Origin: DASZMJ01 sp035551935
GTDB lineage: Bacteria; Planctomycetota; Planctomycetia; Isosphaerales; Isosphaeraceae
Length of the DNA stretch: 5,161 nt
Reading direction: 5' to 3'
Assembly: GCA_035551935.1 (NCBI GenBank)
Contig: DASZMJ010000413.1
Span: 1-5,161, forward strand
Shown piece by piece: positions 5,113 to 5,161 of this stretch (position 1 is its first letter; each line of letters opens with the position of its first letter). The notes below the pieces were generated by a model. That model did no database searches. It was not told where the DNA came from and saw only the letters and a program-made list of their open reading frames with translations. The position numbers and the translations under genes were made by a program.

Positions 5113-5113
5113 A
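5084..5113 (-). promoter_or_regulatory. Possible sigma-70-type promoter for the activator gene
   Basis: On the minus strand, TTGATT (5113-5108) and GATATT (5089-5084) are separated by 18 bases, giving moderate matches to -35 and -10 hexamers. Transcription would begin near 5077, leaving a leader of about 35 bases before GTG 5041. The three operator-like sites would then cover the -35, the -10 and the early transcribed region, a layout typical of repression. The hexamer matches are imperfect and GC-rich bacteria often use divergent promoters. Confidence 0.3.
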
Positions 5114-5161
5114 GGCGAGTTTGGAGGCGACAAGACAGTCCCGAGATACTTTTCCAGGTTG

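Noticed and set aside
5041..5113. TTG 5113 as the start of the sigma-54 activator
   Set aside because: No ribosome binding site precedes it and the added codons cover the inverted repeat and operator-like sites. GTG 5041 has GAGG at good spacing and begins at the expected edge of the sensor domain. It remains possible.

Overview
The window is a GC-rich, high-GC3 bacterial segment. The transposase and recombinase sequences resemble those I associate with Planctomycetes (Isosphaera/Singulisphaera-like), but that placement rests on recollection of protein style and not on a marker gene. Roughly the left 60% is nested mobile DNA and the right third is one regulatory gene.

Left part (1-2955): the first 95 bases are the C-terminal end of an IS3-family OrfB transposase. 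Right after it lies an IS256-family transposase gene whose 5' part (199-1000) and 3' part (2475-2922) are separated by a second mobile unit. Removing 1476 bp joins the halves in frame through the family motif RCWVHK and restores a 415-residue protein with acidic residues D178, D243 and E350. The inserted unit (about 999-2472) has perfect 18-bp terminal inverted repeats next to a duplicated CA dinucleotide. On the minus strand it carries a 75-residue ORF of unknown function followed by a large serine recombinase. The recombinase appears to have lost its zinc-ribbon region and reading frame through an internal deletion: its catalytic and recombinase domains end at 1286, and its C-terminal coiled coil continues in another frame down to the left terminal repeat.

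Middle (2955-3460): a probable 76-residue hypothetical gene on the plus strand, then about 200 bases without a gene that hold weak dyads, possibly a terminator between convergent genes.

Right part (3461-5161): a minus-strand sigma-54-dependent activator of the NtrC/FhlA type (GAF-like sensor, AAA+ domain, Fis-type HTH). Its upstream region contains a perfect 21-bp inverted repeat. It also contains three GTGA-N4-TCAC-like sites whose centres are spaced exactly 21 bp (two helical turns), the third degenerate. They overlap a possible promoter, which suggests an operator array, most simply for autoregulation.

The most notable items are the serine-recombinase transposable unit, with ends that look like inverted recombinase half-sites around a CA core, and the 21-bp-phased operator array.
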